From the NCBI RefSeq assembly GCF_014646915.1, contig NZ_BMOE01000012.1, positions 53,803 through 117,802 on the forward strand: DNA of 64,000 nucleotides, read 5' to 3'. This DNA comes from Deinococcus aquiradiocola (GTDB lineage Bacteria; Deinococcota; Deinococci; Deinococcales; Deinococcaceae). Both the position numbers and the translations under genes were made by a program. The notes beneath the pieces are model-generated. The model saw nothing but the letters and a program-made list of their open reading frames with translations. It did not search any database and was not told the DNA's origin. Below, piece after piece: positions 26,482 to 34,942 of this stretch. Each line of letters begins with the position of its first letter. Within the stretch, counting starts at the first letter, position 1.

Positions 26482-27443
26482 GGCGTCCCCAGGCGCAGTT
26501 CCAGCCGCAGCCGGTCGGGCTGCGGCTGGAAGCCGAGCGCGCGGTTCATGCGGATCATGGCGGTGTTGGGCGGGTCGTTGAAGGTGCGGATCTCGCCGCC
26601 TCCCGCCGCCTGCAGGGCCCGCATGGACGCGAGCTTCAGGGCGCGTGCCAGGCCCCGCCCGCGGTACTCGCGCAGCACGCCGGTCATGCCGATGTAGTGG
26701 AACCCGCCGGGATTCTCTCCCAGCGTGGTGTACCCCACGTACGGGCCGGTGAGCGGGTCGTCCCGGCGGTCGTCGAGCAGCACGAACGACAGGTGCGGCC
26801 GCACGGCCGGGTCCTGCAGTTCCTGCTGCACCCACGCCTCCAGCGGGCGGCGCGTGAGCGTCTGCCCCATCGGCACGTCCTGAAAGAGCAGCCAGTCGAG
26901 TTCGTGCAGCCGCGCGTCTCGCTGAGGGTCGCGCGTGAGGGCGTCGAGCGTCTCCAGGCGCAGGTGCCCCAGGTCTGGCATGGCAGTCAGGTCGGCGTGC
27001 GCGGTGTGCAGCCGGAACTCGTGCCGCCGCCACGTCTCCTGCCAGCCGCGCGCCTGCAGGAAGCCCAGGCCGGGCGCGTCCGTCTCGCTGAGCATGGTGC
27101 GGACCTCACGCGCGCCGCGCTCCTGCACGATCTGCAGGAAGTCGCGGTACAGGGCGGCCCCCACGCCCTGGCGGCGCGCGTCCGGGTGGACCTGCAGGTT
27201 CGCCCAGTACCGCCACGGTTCGAAGGCGAAGTCGTCGTGCCCGACGCCCATCACGGCCAGCAGGTGCCCGCCGCGCTCGGCGACGAGCGACGTGAAGTAC
27301 AGGGCCGGGTCGCGGTGCTCGTGCTCGTGCCGCAGCAGTTCGGCCGTCACGGGCCATTCGGGGTTGCTGGCGCTCAGGACGGCAGCGGCGGCCGCGTAGT
27401 CGTCCGGGAAGCGCACCGGGCGGATGAGGAGGTCGGGCGTCAT
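26478..27443 (-). CDS. Double-GNAT acetyltransferase, paralogue 3
   Basis: 321 residues and first gene of the three-gene GNAT unit. Module 1 contains LQVHPDARRQGVGAALYRDF; module 2 contains MTGVLREYRGRGLARALKLASM and EIRTFNDPPNTAMIRMNRALGF. The shared C-terminal pattern shows the three genes arose by tandem duplication and have since diverged. It is divergent from the BshB2-like deacetylase, with about 100 bp between them. No clear -10 was found at the TANNNT distance. Confidence 0.85.
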   Translation of the reverse strand: MTPDLLIRPVRFPDDYAAAAAVLSASNPEWPVTAELLRHEHEHRDPALYFTSLVAERGGHLLAVMGVGHDDFAFEPWRYWANLQVHPDARRQGVGAALYRDFLQIVQERGAREVRTMLSETDAPGLGFLQARGWQETWRRHEFRLHTAHADLTAMPDLGHLRLETLDALTRDPQRDARLHELDWLLFQDVPMGQTLTRRPLEAWVQQELQDPAVRPHLSFVLLDDRRDDPLTGPYVGYTTLGENPGGFHYIGMTGVLREYRGRGLARALKLASMRALQAAGGGEIRTFNDPPNTAMIRMNRALGFQPQPDRLRLELRLGTP

Positions 27444-27547
27444 GCCTCATGGTGCGCCGGGACCGGCCCGCGCTGCATCCGCCATCTGGCGTGGAAGGCG
27501 AGCCGCGTCCCGGTTCGCGCGGGCGGGGTCGTCGTATCCTGACCGGC

Positions 27548-28207
27548 ATGACGACCCCGCGTCCCCGGCTGCTGCTCATCGTTCCTCACCCTGACGACGA
27601 GGTGTACGGCGCGTCCGGCACCCTGATGGAGTACGTGGAGGCGGGCGACACGGTCGGCCTGGTCACGCTCACGAAGGGCGAGGCGGGCCGCACGCTGGGC
27701 CTCGCGGACGGCCCGGAGGAACTCGGGCGGATCCGGGAGGTGGAGCTGCGCGCGTGCCTGGACGTGATCGGCGTGCAGATCCACGAGCACATGAGCTTCC
27801 CCGACAAGTACCTGAAGGACGAGCCGTTCGGGCCGCTGGTGCAGGTGGCGCTGGACGCGATGCGCCGCCACCGCCCGCAGACGGTCCTGACCTTCCCCCC
27901 GAACGGCAGCAACGGCCACCCGGACCACGTGACCACGCACCGCGCCGTGAAGGCCGCGTGGGACCTCCTGCCGGAGGCGGAACGCCCGGCCCTGTGGTAC
28001 TACGCGAGCCCCACCCCGCCCGAGAACGAGGCGCTGCTGGCCGAGTACCTGCCGCCCAACGTGACGCGCGACGTGACCCGCTACGTGACGCGGAAACTGA
28101 CGGCCATCGCGTGCCACCGCACGCAGGCGCTCAGCACGGTGGACTTCATGCGCAAGGCCGCCGACCGCATCACGCAGGAGACCTTCCACGAGGTGCGCCC
28201 CGCCTGA
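27548..28207 (+). CDS. BshB2-like PIG-L family deacetylase (bacillithiol pathway)
   Basis: 219 residues. The zinc-binding motif IVPHPDDE near the N-terminus and the distal His in NGHPDHVTTHRA define the PIG-L/LmbE family. The sequence GASGTL...GEAGRTLG is close to BshB2, which removes acetyl from GlcNAc-malate to make bacillithiol, the low-molecular-weight thiol known in Deinococcus. Other N-acetyl-sugar deacetylases of the family remain possible. The ATG follows TATCCT (27535-27540) by 7 nt, a leaderless start. It is divergent from the GNAT cluster. Confidence 0.82.
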   Translation: MTTPRPRLLLIVPHPDDEVYGASGTLMEYVEAGDTVGLVTLTKGEAGRTLGLADGPEELGRIREVELRACLDVIGVQIHEHMSFPDKYLKDEPFGPLVQVALDAMRRHRPQTVLTFPPNGSNGHPDHVTTHRAVKAAWDLLPEAERPALWYYASPTPPENEALLAEYLPPNVTRDVTRYVTRKLTAIACHRTQALSTVDFMRKAADRITQETFHEVRPA

Positions 28208-28286
28208 CGCGGCAGCCCCCCGTCCCCCCCGGCCGGGGGCCGATGTGTAATGTGAGCGAAGCTCAAGGTGCGCTAGGCTGTACGGC

Positions 28287-29225
28287 GTGACCAAGACCGT
28301 TGCTCCCGCGCCCAGCGCCATCGAGGTGCGCGGCCTCCACAAGAGATACCGCGACGCCGTGGTGCTGGAGGACGTGAATCTCAGCGTCAAGCCCGGCGAG
28401 GTGTACGCCCTGACCGGCCCGAACGGTGCGGGCAAGACGACCCTCATCCGTACCCTGACGGGCCTCGCCTTTCCCACCCGGGGCAAGGTGTTCCTGATGG
28501 GCCGCAACGTCCACGAGGACGGCCCGCGCGCCCGCGCGTACCTGGGCGCGGTGGTGGAGGCGCCCGCACGGTTCTACCCGCAGTTCAGCGGCACCGAGAA
28601 CCTCAACATGCACGCGCAGCTGGCCGCGATGGCGCCCAACGGCGTGCGCGTCAGCCGCGACCGCATCCGCGAGGTGCTGGCCCTGCTGGAACTGACGCGC
28701 ATGGCAGACCGCAAGGTGGGCGAGTACTCGCTCGGGCAGCGGCAGCGGCTGGGCGTGGCGGCCGCCATGCTGGCCGAACCGAAGGTGCTGATCCTGGACG
28801 AGCCGACGAGCGGCCTCGACCCGCTCGGCATCAACCTCATCCACCGCATCGTGACGAGCCTCGCCACGAGCGGCTGCGCCGTCATCCTGTCCACGCACCA
28901 CCTGCGGGAGATCTCCACGTACGCGCACACGGTCGGCATCCTGACGGGCGGCCGCATGGTGGACCACGTGGACCTGCGCAGCCGTCAGGCCGCGTACCGC
29001 TTCCGGGTGGACGACCCGCAGGGCGCGGCGGAACTGCTGGAGCGCCTGCCGTTCGTGCGTCGCGCCACGTCGCGCACGCCGTACGCGGTGGCGCACCTGG
29101 GCGGCGAGTCGCGCGTGCCGGAAGCGCTGTCGGCGCTGCATCAGGGCGGCATCCGCGTGTACGAGGCCACCCCCGACCACTTCGACCTCTACGAGTACTA
29201 CCGCGAACGGGTGGAACAGGCATGA
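28287..29225 (+). CDS. ABC transporter ATP-binding protein
   Basis: 312 residues with Walker [10 protein letters not shown], signature [10 protein letters not shown], Walker [13 protein letters not shown], and the H-loop STHHLREIS. About 90 residues follow the nucleotide-binding domain, as in single-domain exporter ATPases of the CcmA/NatA type. It works with the permease at 29293. The GTG 28287 lies 7 nt after TAGGCT (28274-28279). The stop overlaps an ATG (ATGA) that opens a 25-codon ORF running into the permease start. Substrate unknown. Confidence 0.92.
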   Translation: MTKTVAPAPSAIEVRGLHKRYRDAVVLEDVNLSVKPGEVYALTGPNGAGKTTLIRTLTGLAFPTRGKVFLMGRNVHEDGPRARAYLGAVVEAPARFYPQFSGTENLNMHAQLAAMAPNGVRVSRDRIREVLALLELTRMADRKVGEYSLGQRQRLGVAAAMLAEPKVLILDEPTSGLDPLGINLIHRIVTSLATSGCAVILSTHHLREISTYAHTVGILTGGRMVDHVDLRSRQAAYRFRVDDPQGAAELLERLPFVRRATSRTPYAVAHLGGESRVPEALSALHQGGIRVYEATPDHFDLYEYYRERVEQA

Positions 29226-29299
29226 CGAAGCACCGACCCCTCCAGACCCAGCCCTTCCCTCCCCTGCGGCCCGCGCGCCCGGCGGTGACGGCATGCTGA
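29222..29299 (+). CDS. Candidate 25-codon linker ORF between ABC ATPase and permease
   Basis: ATG 29222 overlaps the ATPase stop as ATGA. The frame ([20 protein letters not shown]...) ends at 29299, just past the permease ATG at 29293. It could carry ribosomes across the 67-bp gap to reinitiate at the permease, but composition gives no independent support. Confidence 0.22.
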   Translation: MTKHRPLQTQPFPPLRPARPAVTAC

Positions 29300-30066
29300 C
29301 GCTCCTCACGCTCGAACTGCGCAAACTGCTCGGCGCGCGCAGCGTCCGGATCGCCATCGTGATCTGCTTCCTGCTCCCGTGGATCTGGTCGCTCGCGCCG
29401 AGACTGCAGCAGGTGTACGGCCTGGTCCTCACGAGCGGCTTCCAGGTCCCCGCCATCTCGCTCATCACGAGCGTGCAGTTCGTGCTGCCGCTGTTCGTGG
29501 CGCTCAGCTGCGCCGAGATGATCGGCACGGAGGTCGCGCAGGGCACGCTGGCGCCGCTGCTGCTGCGCCCCATCGACCGCAACCGCGTGATCCTCTCGAA
29601 GCTCCTCACGGCGCTCGTGTACCCGGCGCTGCTGCTGCTGGTGCTGCTCGTCGGGAGTTTCCTGGCGGGCCTGCGGCTCGGGTACGGGGACTTCGTGGGC
29701 GGCAGCGGACTGGGGCCGGGCGGCTTCATCGGTCAGGGCGCCCTGTCGTCCGGCGTGGCGTTCGCGCAGGTGCTGCGCGGGTACCTGCTGGGCGCGCTCG
29801 TGATGGCGCCCATCGCGGCGCTCGCCATGCTGTTCGGCGTGGCGTTCCTGAACACGGCGGCCGCGGCGCTCGCCACCATCGCCACCCTGCAGATCATGCG
29901 GCTGCTGACGGTGTTCCCGGAGGGCTTCCAGCAGATCCTGCTGACCACGCACCTCGACCTGTTCCTGCGTCAGGGCAACATCACGCAGTCGATCATCCTG
30001 CTCGTGATCTACACGGTCGGCTTCTGCCTGCTGTCGATCTTCGCCTTCGACCGCCGGGACGTGTGA
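29293..30066 (+). CDS. ABC-2 type transporter permease
   Basis: 257 residues with six hydrophobic helices, the first after the cytoplasmic start [19 protein letters not shown], and the last before the C-terminal FAFDRRDV. The stretch [22 protein letters not shown] is typical of ABC-2 permeases, where a short coupling segment precedes helix 3. It pairs with the upstream ATPase as an exporter or lipid/antibiotic transporter. Its stop overlaps the next GTG (GTGA). No Shine-Dalgarno sequence is seen. Confidence 0.9.
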   Translation: MLTLLTLELRKLLGARSVRIAIVICFLLPWIWSLAPRLQQVYGLVLTSGFQVPAISLITSVQFVLPLFVALSCAEMIGTEVAQGTLAPLLLRPIDRNRVILSKLLTALVYPALLLLVLLVGSFLAGLRLGYGDFVGGSGLGPGGFIGQGALSSGVAFAQVLRGYLLGALVMAPIAALAMLFGVAFLNTAAAALATIATLQIMRLLTVFPEGFQQILLTTHLDLFLRQGNITQSIILLVIYTVGFCLLSIFAFDRRDV

Positions 30067-30587
30067 GCGTGAACGGCCAGCCGGACGCGGCGCGCGACAG
30101 CAACGCCAAGGGGGACCTGATCGCGGCGTGCCGCACGCTGGGCCTGCCGGACCCCGGCTTCGTGAACGAGGCGGACGGTCCCGGTCACGCGCCGTCCTTC
30201 CGCACGACGGTCCTGGTGGGCGAGCGCGTGCTGGGGCGCGGGGCGGGCCGCAGCAAGCGGGACGCGGAACGCGCCGCGAGCCTGGAGGCGCTCGGCGTCC
30301 TGCAGGGCGAGCGGCACGACCGCCGCGCACCTGCCGCCGCCGTGCCTCCGGCAACCGGACCCGCAGCGAACGTACCCGCAGCAACAGTACCCGCAGTGAC
30401 CGCGCCCGCAGCGGCGAGCGTGACGCGCTGGCCCGTGTACGCGGACGTGCTGTCCCAGGCGCTGCTCGTCGCGCACGAACGCAACGAGGACGGCCCCCTG
30501 GCCGACGTCGCGCGGGACGCCGCCGCCCTGTACTGCCAGCTGCTCGCCGCGCTCGGACACGCACCGGACCCCCAGGAGACACCGTGA
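30063..30587 (+). CDS. Small protein with an N-terminal dsRNA-binding-like domain
   Basis: 174 residues. Residues ~10-75 ([20 protein letters not shown] ... [32 protein letters not shown]) have the alpha-beta-beta-beta-alpha order and the [11 protein letters not shown] helix of the double-stranded RNA-binding motif. There is no RNase III catalytic domain. An Ala/Pro/Val-rich linker (~85-115) leads to a short helical C-terminal domain ([19 protein letters not shown]). It lies in a tight same-strand run, overlapping the permease stop (GTGA) and its own stop overlapping the HAD gene (GTGA). Free-standing domains of this kind are unusual in bacteria. Confidence 0.7.
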   Translation: MSVNGQPDAARDSNAKGDLIAACRTLGLPDPGFVNEADGPGHAPSFRTTVLVGERVLGRGAGRSKRDAERAASLEALGVLQGERHDRRAPAAAVPPATGPAANVPAATVPAVTAPAAASVTRWPVYADVLSQALLVAHERNEDGPLADVARDAAALYCQLLAALGHAPDPQETP

Positions 30588-31249
30588 CCCCCACCCCCGC
30601 CCCGCGCGCCGTCCTGTTCGACATGGACGGCGTCCTGACCGACAACAACCACTTCCACCGGCTCGCGTGGAAGGAACTCGCGCTGGAACTGCTGGGCCTG
30701 GACCTCAGCGAACACGACCTCGACACCAAGGTGGACGGCGGACGCAACCCCGAGATCATCGAGCGCCTCACCGGGCAGGTGCCGGACGCGGACCTCGCGG
30801 AGCACTTCCATCACGCCAAGGAGGCCCGCTACCGGCAGCTCGCGCAAGGGCAGCTGCAGCCGATACCGGGCCTCGCGGAGTACCTGACGGGCCTGCGTGA
30901 CCTGGGCATCCCGGCCGTGATCGTGACGAGCGCCGACCACGTCAACACCGATTTCGCGCTCGGCGCGCTGGAGATCGCGCACTTCTTCGCCGGACGCATC
31001 CTGGGCGAGAGCGTGCAGCGCGGCAAGCCCGACCCGCAGCCGTACGTGATGGGCGCGCAGCTCCTGAACCTCGACCCGCGCGACTGCCTCGCGCACGAGG
31101 ACGCCGTGAACGGGGTCCGCAGCGCCGCCGGGGCCGGGTGCCGCGTCGTGGCGCTCAGCACCACGCAGGCCGAGCCGGTCCTGATCGCGGCGGGCGCGGC
31201 GCAGGTCGTGCCGGACTTCCGGGCGTGGCGCGCGTGGCTCGGCCGCTGA
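30584..31249 (+). CDS. HAD-superfamily phosphatase / beta-phosphoglucomutase-like
   Basis: 221 residues. The nucleophile motif [11 protein letters not shown] supplies both catalytic Asp residues. A helical cap follows, then the Ser/Thr motif VIVTSADH, the Lys in [10 protein letters not shown] and the acidic pair [10 protein letters not shown]. The order and cap type fit subfamily IA enzymes such as beta-phosphoglucomutase or sugar-phosphate phosphatases. GGAG lies 7 nt before the GTG, which overlaps the previous stop. Substrate not determinable. Confidence 0.88.
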   Translation: MTPTPAPRAVLFDMDGVLTDNNHFHRLAWKELALELLGLDLSEHDLDTKVDGGRNPEIIERLTGQVPDADLAEHFHHAKEARYRQLAQGQLQPIPGLAEYLTGLRDLGIPAVIVTSADHVNTDFALGALEIAHFFAGRILGESVQRGKPDPQPYVMGAQLLNLDPRDCLAHEDAVNGVRSAAGAGCRVVALSTTQAEPVLIAAGAAQVVPDFRAWRAWLGR

Positions 31250-31268
31250 CCGGCAGGCACACGCGGCC

Positions 31269-31613
31269 GTGAAGGGCGCGCACGCCGAGGACCGCGCCCT
31301 CGCGCACCTGCTCGCGGCGGGCCACACGCTGCTCGCCCGCAACTACCGCGTGCCGGGCGGCGAGCTGGACCTCGTGACGCTGGACGGGCCGGTCACGGTG
31401 TTCACGGAAGTCCGGCAGCGGCGCGGCGTGGCGCACGGCAGCGCGCTGGAGAGCGTCACGCCGCGCAAGGTGGCGCTGCTGCGCCGCGCGGCCCTGACGT
31501 ACCTGACGCGCGAGCACGGCCGGGACGACCTGCCATGCCGCTTCGACGTGATCGTCGTGCAGGGCGACGAACGCAGCGGGCCGCTCACGCACCTGCAGAA
31601 CGCCCTCGACTGA
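31269..31613 (+). CDS. yraN: YraN/UPF0102 family nuclease-fold protein
   Basis: 114 residues with the family signature [30 protein letters not shown] and [11 protein letters not shown], a restriction-endonuclease-like fold with the E...D...ExK-type arrangement (here ExRxR). Function unknown, sometimes proposed in DNA processing or competence. GTG 31269 is 20 bp after the HAD gene and it ends the five-gene unit starting at 28287. Repeat copy 2 begins 36 bp after the stop. Confidence 0.85.
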   Translation: MKGAHAEDRALAHLLAAGHTLLARNYRVPGGELDLVTLDGPVTVFTEVRQRRGVAHGSALESVTPRKVALLRRAALTYLTREHGRDDLPCRFDVIVVQGDERSGPLTHLQNALD

Positions 31614-31648
31614 GCGGGACGCCCGGCCTGACGGTCTGCCCGGACACC

Positions 31649-31821
31649 TGATTACGGTTTTGATCCGATTCCAGGGATGCCGGAAACAGCACCGTCATCC
31701 CTTCTTGGGCAGAACGGACGCCCTGCAGGACGCCTGCCCGCTTCCATCTCCTCCAAACCGTATTTGTTGGCACTCGCTTCGCTCGGCTGAACTCTACAAG
31801 TTCAGCTCAAAACCGTATGAT
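31649..31821 (-). mobile_element. Short inverted-repeat element, copy 2 (165 bp, one cassette)
   Basis: The body runs 31653-31817, bounded by TACGGTTTTGA and TCAAAACCGTA, with TGAT on both sides (31649-31652 and 31818-31821). Read on the minus strand it has the same order as copy 1: inverted end, CTGAACTT/GAGTTCAG-type hairpin, CGAGCGAAGCGAG, a GGAGGAGATGGAAG block and the right end. It contains one 40-bp GGGCAG...CTGCCC cassette that copy 1 lacks. A second direct repeat, TCTGCCCGGAC (31635-31645 and 31821-31831), also surrounds it. It lies between the 3' ends of yraN and the alpha-glucosidase gene. Confidence 0.85.
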
Positions 31822-31838
31822 CTGCCCGGACGCCGGGT

Positions 31839-34253
31839 TTACCGCTCGCCCGTCAGGATGCTGATCTCGGTCCAGCCTTCCGGCAGCGTGACGCGCAGCA
31901 GGCCGTCCTCGAAGCGGTGGCTGCGGGCGCCCTGCACGTCCGTCACGGCGTCCAGGCCCGTCAGGTGCAGCTGTTCGGTGCGGACGGTGCGGGGCAGGTC
32001 GCCTTCCTCCTGACGGCCGATCACGAGGCGCGTGCCGCTGCGTTCCGCCCACAGGCGCGTCAGGCGGTGCGGGCCGTGGCCCTCGCCGTCGTCCTCGTAC
32101 AGTGTGCCCTGCAGGCCGTCCGGTCCGGCGTGCGCGAGCCACGAGAGGCGCTCCCAGCGGGCGTGCGTGGTGTGCGGCGCGGTGTCGGTGAGCGGCACGG
32201 CGTGCCCGGCGCGCAGGTAGATGGGCAGGGTGTTGAGGGCCGCGTGCGCCGTGACGCTGCGCTGGCCGTCGTGCGTGTCGCCGAAGGCGGAGAGGTTGAA
32301 GGTCTCGGTCCAGCGGTCCGTGCCGGGCAGGTACACCTGGCGCTGCGCGGTGTTGGCGTGCAGGACGGGCGCGACGAGCAGGCCCTCGCCGAGCAGGTAG
32401 CTGCTGGCCTCGGTGCGGGCCTGCGGGTCCTGCGGGTGGTGCAGGGCCAGGGGCCGCAGGGGCGGGAGGGCGCCGGTGGTGGCCTGGTGCGTCAGGGTGT
32501 ACAGGTGCGGCAGGAGCCGGTAACGCATCTGGAGAGCCTCGCGGATCACGCTGAGGTACGGTTCCCCGAAGCGCCACGGTTCCTGGTAGGCGGTGAAGTT
32601 GCTGGCGTGGTTGCGCAGGAAGGCGTACCCGAGGGCCGCCTGGTACCAGCGGGCGAGCAGTTCGCCGCTGCTGTCGAGGTCGAAGCCGCCCACGTCCGGC
32701 GCGCTGAAGGGAATGCCGCTCAGGCCGAGGCCCATCAGCATGGGGAGGCTGAGCTGCAGGTGCGACCAGCGGGAGGCGTTGTCGCCGGTCCACACGGCGG
32801 CGGAACGCTGGATGCCTGCCGCGCCGGCGCGCGTGAGGATGAAGGGCCGCACGGCGGGCGCGTGGCGGGCGTAGCCGGTGCGGGCCGCTTCGGCCATGCC
32901 GTTGGCGTACACGTTGTGCATTTCAAGGTGCGTGCGGTTGCCGTGCCGCGCGTCGTACGGGAGGGTCTTGCCTTCGGTGTACTGCTGGCCGACGTTGAAG
33001 CCCGTGATGCCGAGCGTGCTGGGCGTGCCGCGCAGGCTGAAGTTGGCGGGTTCGTTCATGTCGTTCCACTGCCCGGTGATGCCGAGGTCCGTGAAGCGTT
33101 TGTGCAGGTCCGCCCACCAGTCCTGCACGGGCGGGCGCGTGAAGTCCGGGAAGGCGGCCGGGTCGGGCCACACCTCGCCGAGCAGCACGTCGCCGCGCGC
33201 GGTGCGGACCATGTGGTCGGCGGCGGTGCCGCTCGCGTACACGTCGTAGCCGGGTTCGGCCTTCACGCCGGGGTCCACGATGGGCACGAGGTGCACGCCG
33301 GCCTCGCGGGCCTCCTTCACGAGGGCGGCCGGGTCGGGGTAGCGGCTGTTGTCCCAGGTCCAGACCTTGTAGGCGTCCATGTAGTCGATGTCGAGGTACA
33401 CGCTGTCGAGCGGCAGGTCGTGCTCCCGGTACGCGGCGATGATGCTGCGGATCTCGTCGGCGGACTTGTAGCCCCAGCGGGACTGCCCGGCGCCCAGCGA
33501 CCAGAGGGGCGGGAGGGGCGCGTGGCCGGTCAGGTCGGCGTAGCGGCGCAGGACGCCCTGCGGGGTGGGGCCCTGCAGGACGTACAGGTCGAGTTCCTGT
33601 CCGGCGCTCGTGAGGGTGAGGCGGGTGGGGTCGCGGCGGGCGACGTCGATCTCGCTGCGCCAGGATTCGTCCATGAACAGGCCGTGCGCCTGGCCCTGCG
33701 GGGTGAGGACGGTCGTGAACGGCACGGTGAGGTGCATGGGGTCGGTGTCGAGGTGGTGCGGGAAGCAGTCGGTGTTCCAGAAGGTGAGGTGCATGCCGCG
33801 CTTGTCGAGCGGCCCGACCTTCTGCCCGAAGCCCAGGTAACTGTGCGCGGGCGGGGCGTGCAGGGCGGCGGTGCGGCGGCGGACGGGGTCCGGGGTGGTC
33901 GTCCAGTCGTGCAGTTCGGCGAGGGTGCGGCCGGGCGTGCCGTCGTCGTGGAGTTCCTGCACGCGAATATGCCCGGTCGCCTGCGTCACGGTGACGCTCA
34001 GGCCGCCGCCCGTGAGGCACCACTCGCCCGGCTGGGCCGTGCCGGGCGTGAGCGGCAGGGGCGCGGGGCGGTTCGGGGCGAGCATGGCGCTCACCTTGGG
34101 CGGCAGGTGCGGGTACGTCATGTAGGCGTCCCTGGCGCCGGCCGCGAGGCGGATACGGAGCACGCCGGGCGCGGCGCAGCTCAGTTCCAGTACGTCCGTG
34201 TCTCCCCAGGCCCGGTGGTGGGCGCCGTCCTGCCGCAGCGTGTGCAATCTCAC
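31839..34253 (-). CDS. GH31 alpha-glucosidase
   Basis: 804 residues. An N-terminal galactose-mutarotase-like domain (to about residue 220) precedes the GH31 barrel. The nucleophile Asp398 lies in GQWNDMNEPANFS, the acid/base in the RSAAVWTGDNAS region, and LWSLGAGQSRWGYKS starts the barrel. C-terminal beta domains follow. It hydrolyses terminal alpha-glucosides such as maltose or oligosaccharides. No signal peptide, so cytoplasmic. The GTG 34253 is 6 nt behind TACACT (34260-34265, minus strand), a leaderless start. PadR is encoded just upstream but is the partner of DUF4188, not of this gene. Confidence 0.93.
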   Translation of the reverse strand: MRLHTLRQDGAHHRAWGDTDVLELSCAAPGVLRIRLAAGARDAYMTYPHLPPKVSAMLAPNRPAPLPLTPGTAQPGEWCLTGGGLSVTVTQATGHIRVQELHDDGTPGRTLAELHDWTTTPDPVRRRTAALHAPPAHSYLGFGQKVGPLDKRGMHLTFWNTDCFPHHLDTDPMHLTVPFTTVLTPQGQAHGLFMDESWRSEIDVARRDPTRLTLTSAGQELDLYVLQGPTPQGVLRRYADLTGHAPLPPLWSLGAGQSRWGYKSADEIRSIIAAYREHDLPLDSVYLDIDYMDAYKVWTWDNSRYPDPAALVKEAREAGVHLVPIVDPGVKAEPGYDVYASGTAADHMVRTARGDVLLGEVWPDPAAFPDFTRPPVQDWWADLHKRFTDLGITGQWNDMNEPANFSLRGTPSTLGITGFNVGQQYTEGKTLPYDARHGNRTHLEMHNVYANGMAEAARTGYARHAPAVRPFILTRAGAAGIQRSAAVWTGDNASRWSHLQLSLPMLMGLGLSGIPFSAPDVGGFDLDSSGELLARWYQAALGYAFLRNHASNFTAYQEPWRFGEPYLSVIREALQMRYRLLPHLYTLTHQATTGALPPLRPLALHHPQDPQARTEASSYLLGEGLLVAPVLHANTAQRQVYLPGTDRWTETFNLSAFGDTHDGQRSVTAHAALNTLPIYLRAGHAVPLTDTAPHTTHARWERLSWLAHAGPDGLQGTLYEDDGEGHGPHRLTRLWAERSGTRLVIGRQEEGDLPRTVRTEQLHLTGLDAVTDVQGARSHRFEDGLLRVTLPEGWTEISILTGER

Positions 34254-34293
34254 GCGGGCAGTGTAGCGGGTCCGGAGGGTGGTCCGGTCGGCG

Positions 34294-34866
34294 TCAGGAC
34301 GGTGTGGCGGGTGCGGCGCTGCCGTCCTGCACTTCGGTCCAGAAGGCGATGCTGGCGCGTTCGTACAGCAGGCCCATACGGAGCGGCTGGACCTGCTCAG
34401 GGCCGGGCAGGCAGGAGGTCAGGTGGGCGTGCAGGCGCTCGTACTCCGCGAGGCGCGCGCGGTGCAGGGCGAGCTGCTCGGCGGCCAGGGCGGTCACGGC
34501 GTGCGCTTCGCCGTGCGCGCTGAAGAAGAGTTTCAGGAGGCCCAGGTCGCGCAGTTCGGGAAAGTCGGCGGGCTGGGCCAGCCACGCGCGCAGGGCGACG
34601 AGGCCCGCCGGGGTGACGTGGTACGTGCGGCGGCGGCGCCCGCCGTCCTCCTGCGCCTCCTGCAGCAGGCCGAGGGCCGACAGGCGTTGCGGTTCGGCGT
34701 ACAGCTGCGAGCGCGGGAAGGTCCAGAAGAAGCCGACGGATTCGTCCGCCCAGCGTTTGAGGTCGTAGGAGGTGCCGGGGCCGTTCTGGGCGAGGAGGCC
34801 CAGCACGATGTACGCGGAGGGTCCGAGGGCCGGTTCGGGGGGCGGGGCGGGGCTTGCGGCGGTCAC
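34294..34866 (-). CDS. PadR-family transcriptional regulator
   Basis: 190 residues from GTG 34866, 6 nt behind TATACT (34873-34878, minus strand). It has a winged-helix domain of the PadR type (SAYIVLGLLAQNGPGTSYDLKRW; YAEPQRLSALGLLQEAQEDGGRRRRTYHVT), followed by a helical Vir-like dimerisation region. PadR proteins are small-molecule-responsive repressors, often of divergent genes. Here the divergent neighbour is DUF4188, with a pair of perfect inverted repeats between them. The longer ORF to 34881 would start inside the -10 and was rejected. Confidence 0.88.
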   Translation of the reverse strand: MTAASPAPPPEPALGPSAYIVLGLLAQNGPGTSYDLKRWADESVGFFWTFPRSQLYAEPQRLSALGLLQEAQEDGGRRRRTYHVTPAGLVALRAWLAQPADFPELRDLGLLKLFFSAHGEAHAVTALAAEQLALHRARLAEYERLHAHLTSCLPGPEQVQPLRMGLLYERASIAFWTEVQDGSAAPATPS

Positions 34867-34893
34867 GCAGGGAGTATACACTCACTTCAGACC

Positions 34894-34924
34894 GTCCAGA
34901 CTGGACCATTCGAGTTGAATGGTC
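34894..34924. promoter_or_regulatory. Two overlapping palindromes between padR and DUF4188
   Basis: GTCCAGACTGGAC (34894-34906) is a perfect 13-bp palindrome. GACCATTC (34904-34911) and GAATGGTC (34917-34924) form a second perfect inverted repeat with a 5-bp centre. They overlap by 3 bp and lie between the padR -10 and the DUF4188 ribosome site, so they are good candidates for PadR operators. Confidence 0.65.
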
Positions 34925-34942
34925 GGCGGCCAGGAGCGCAGC

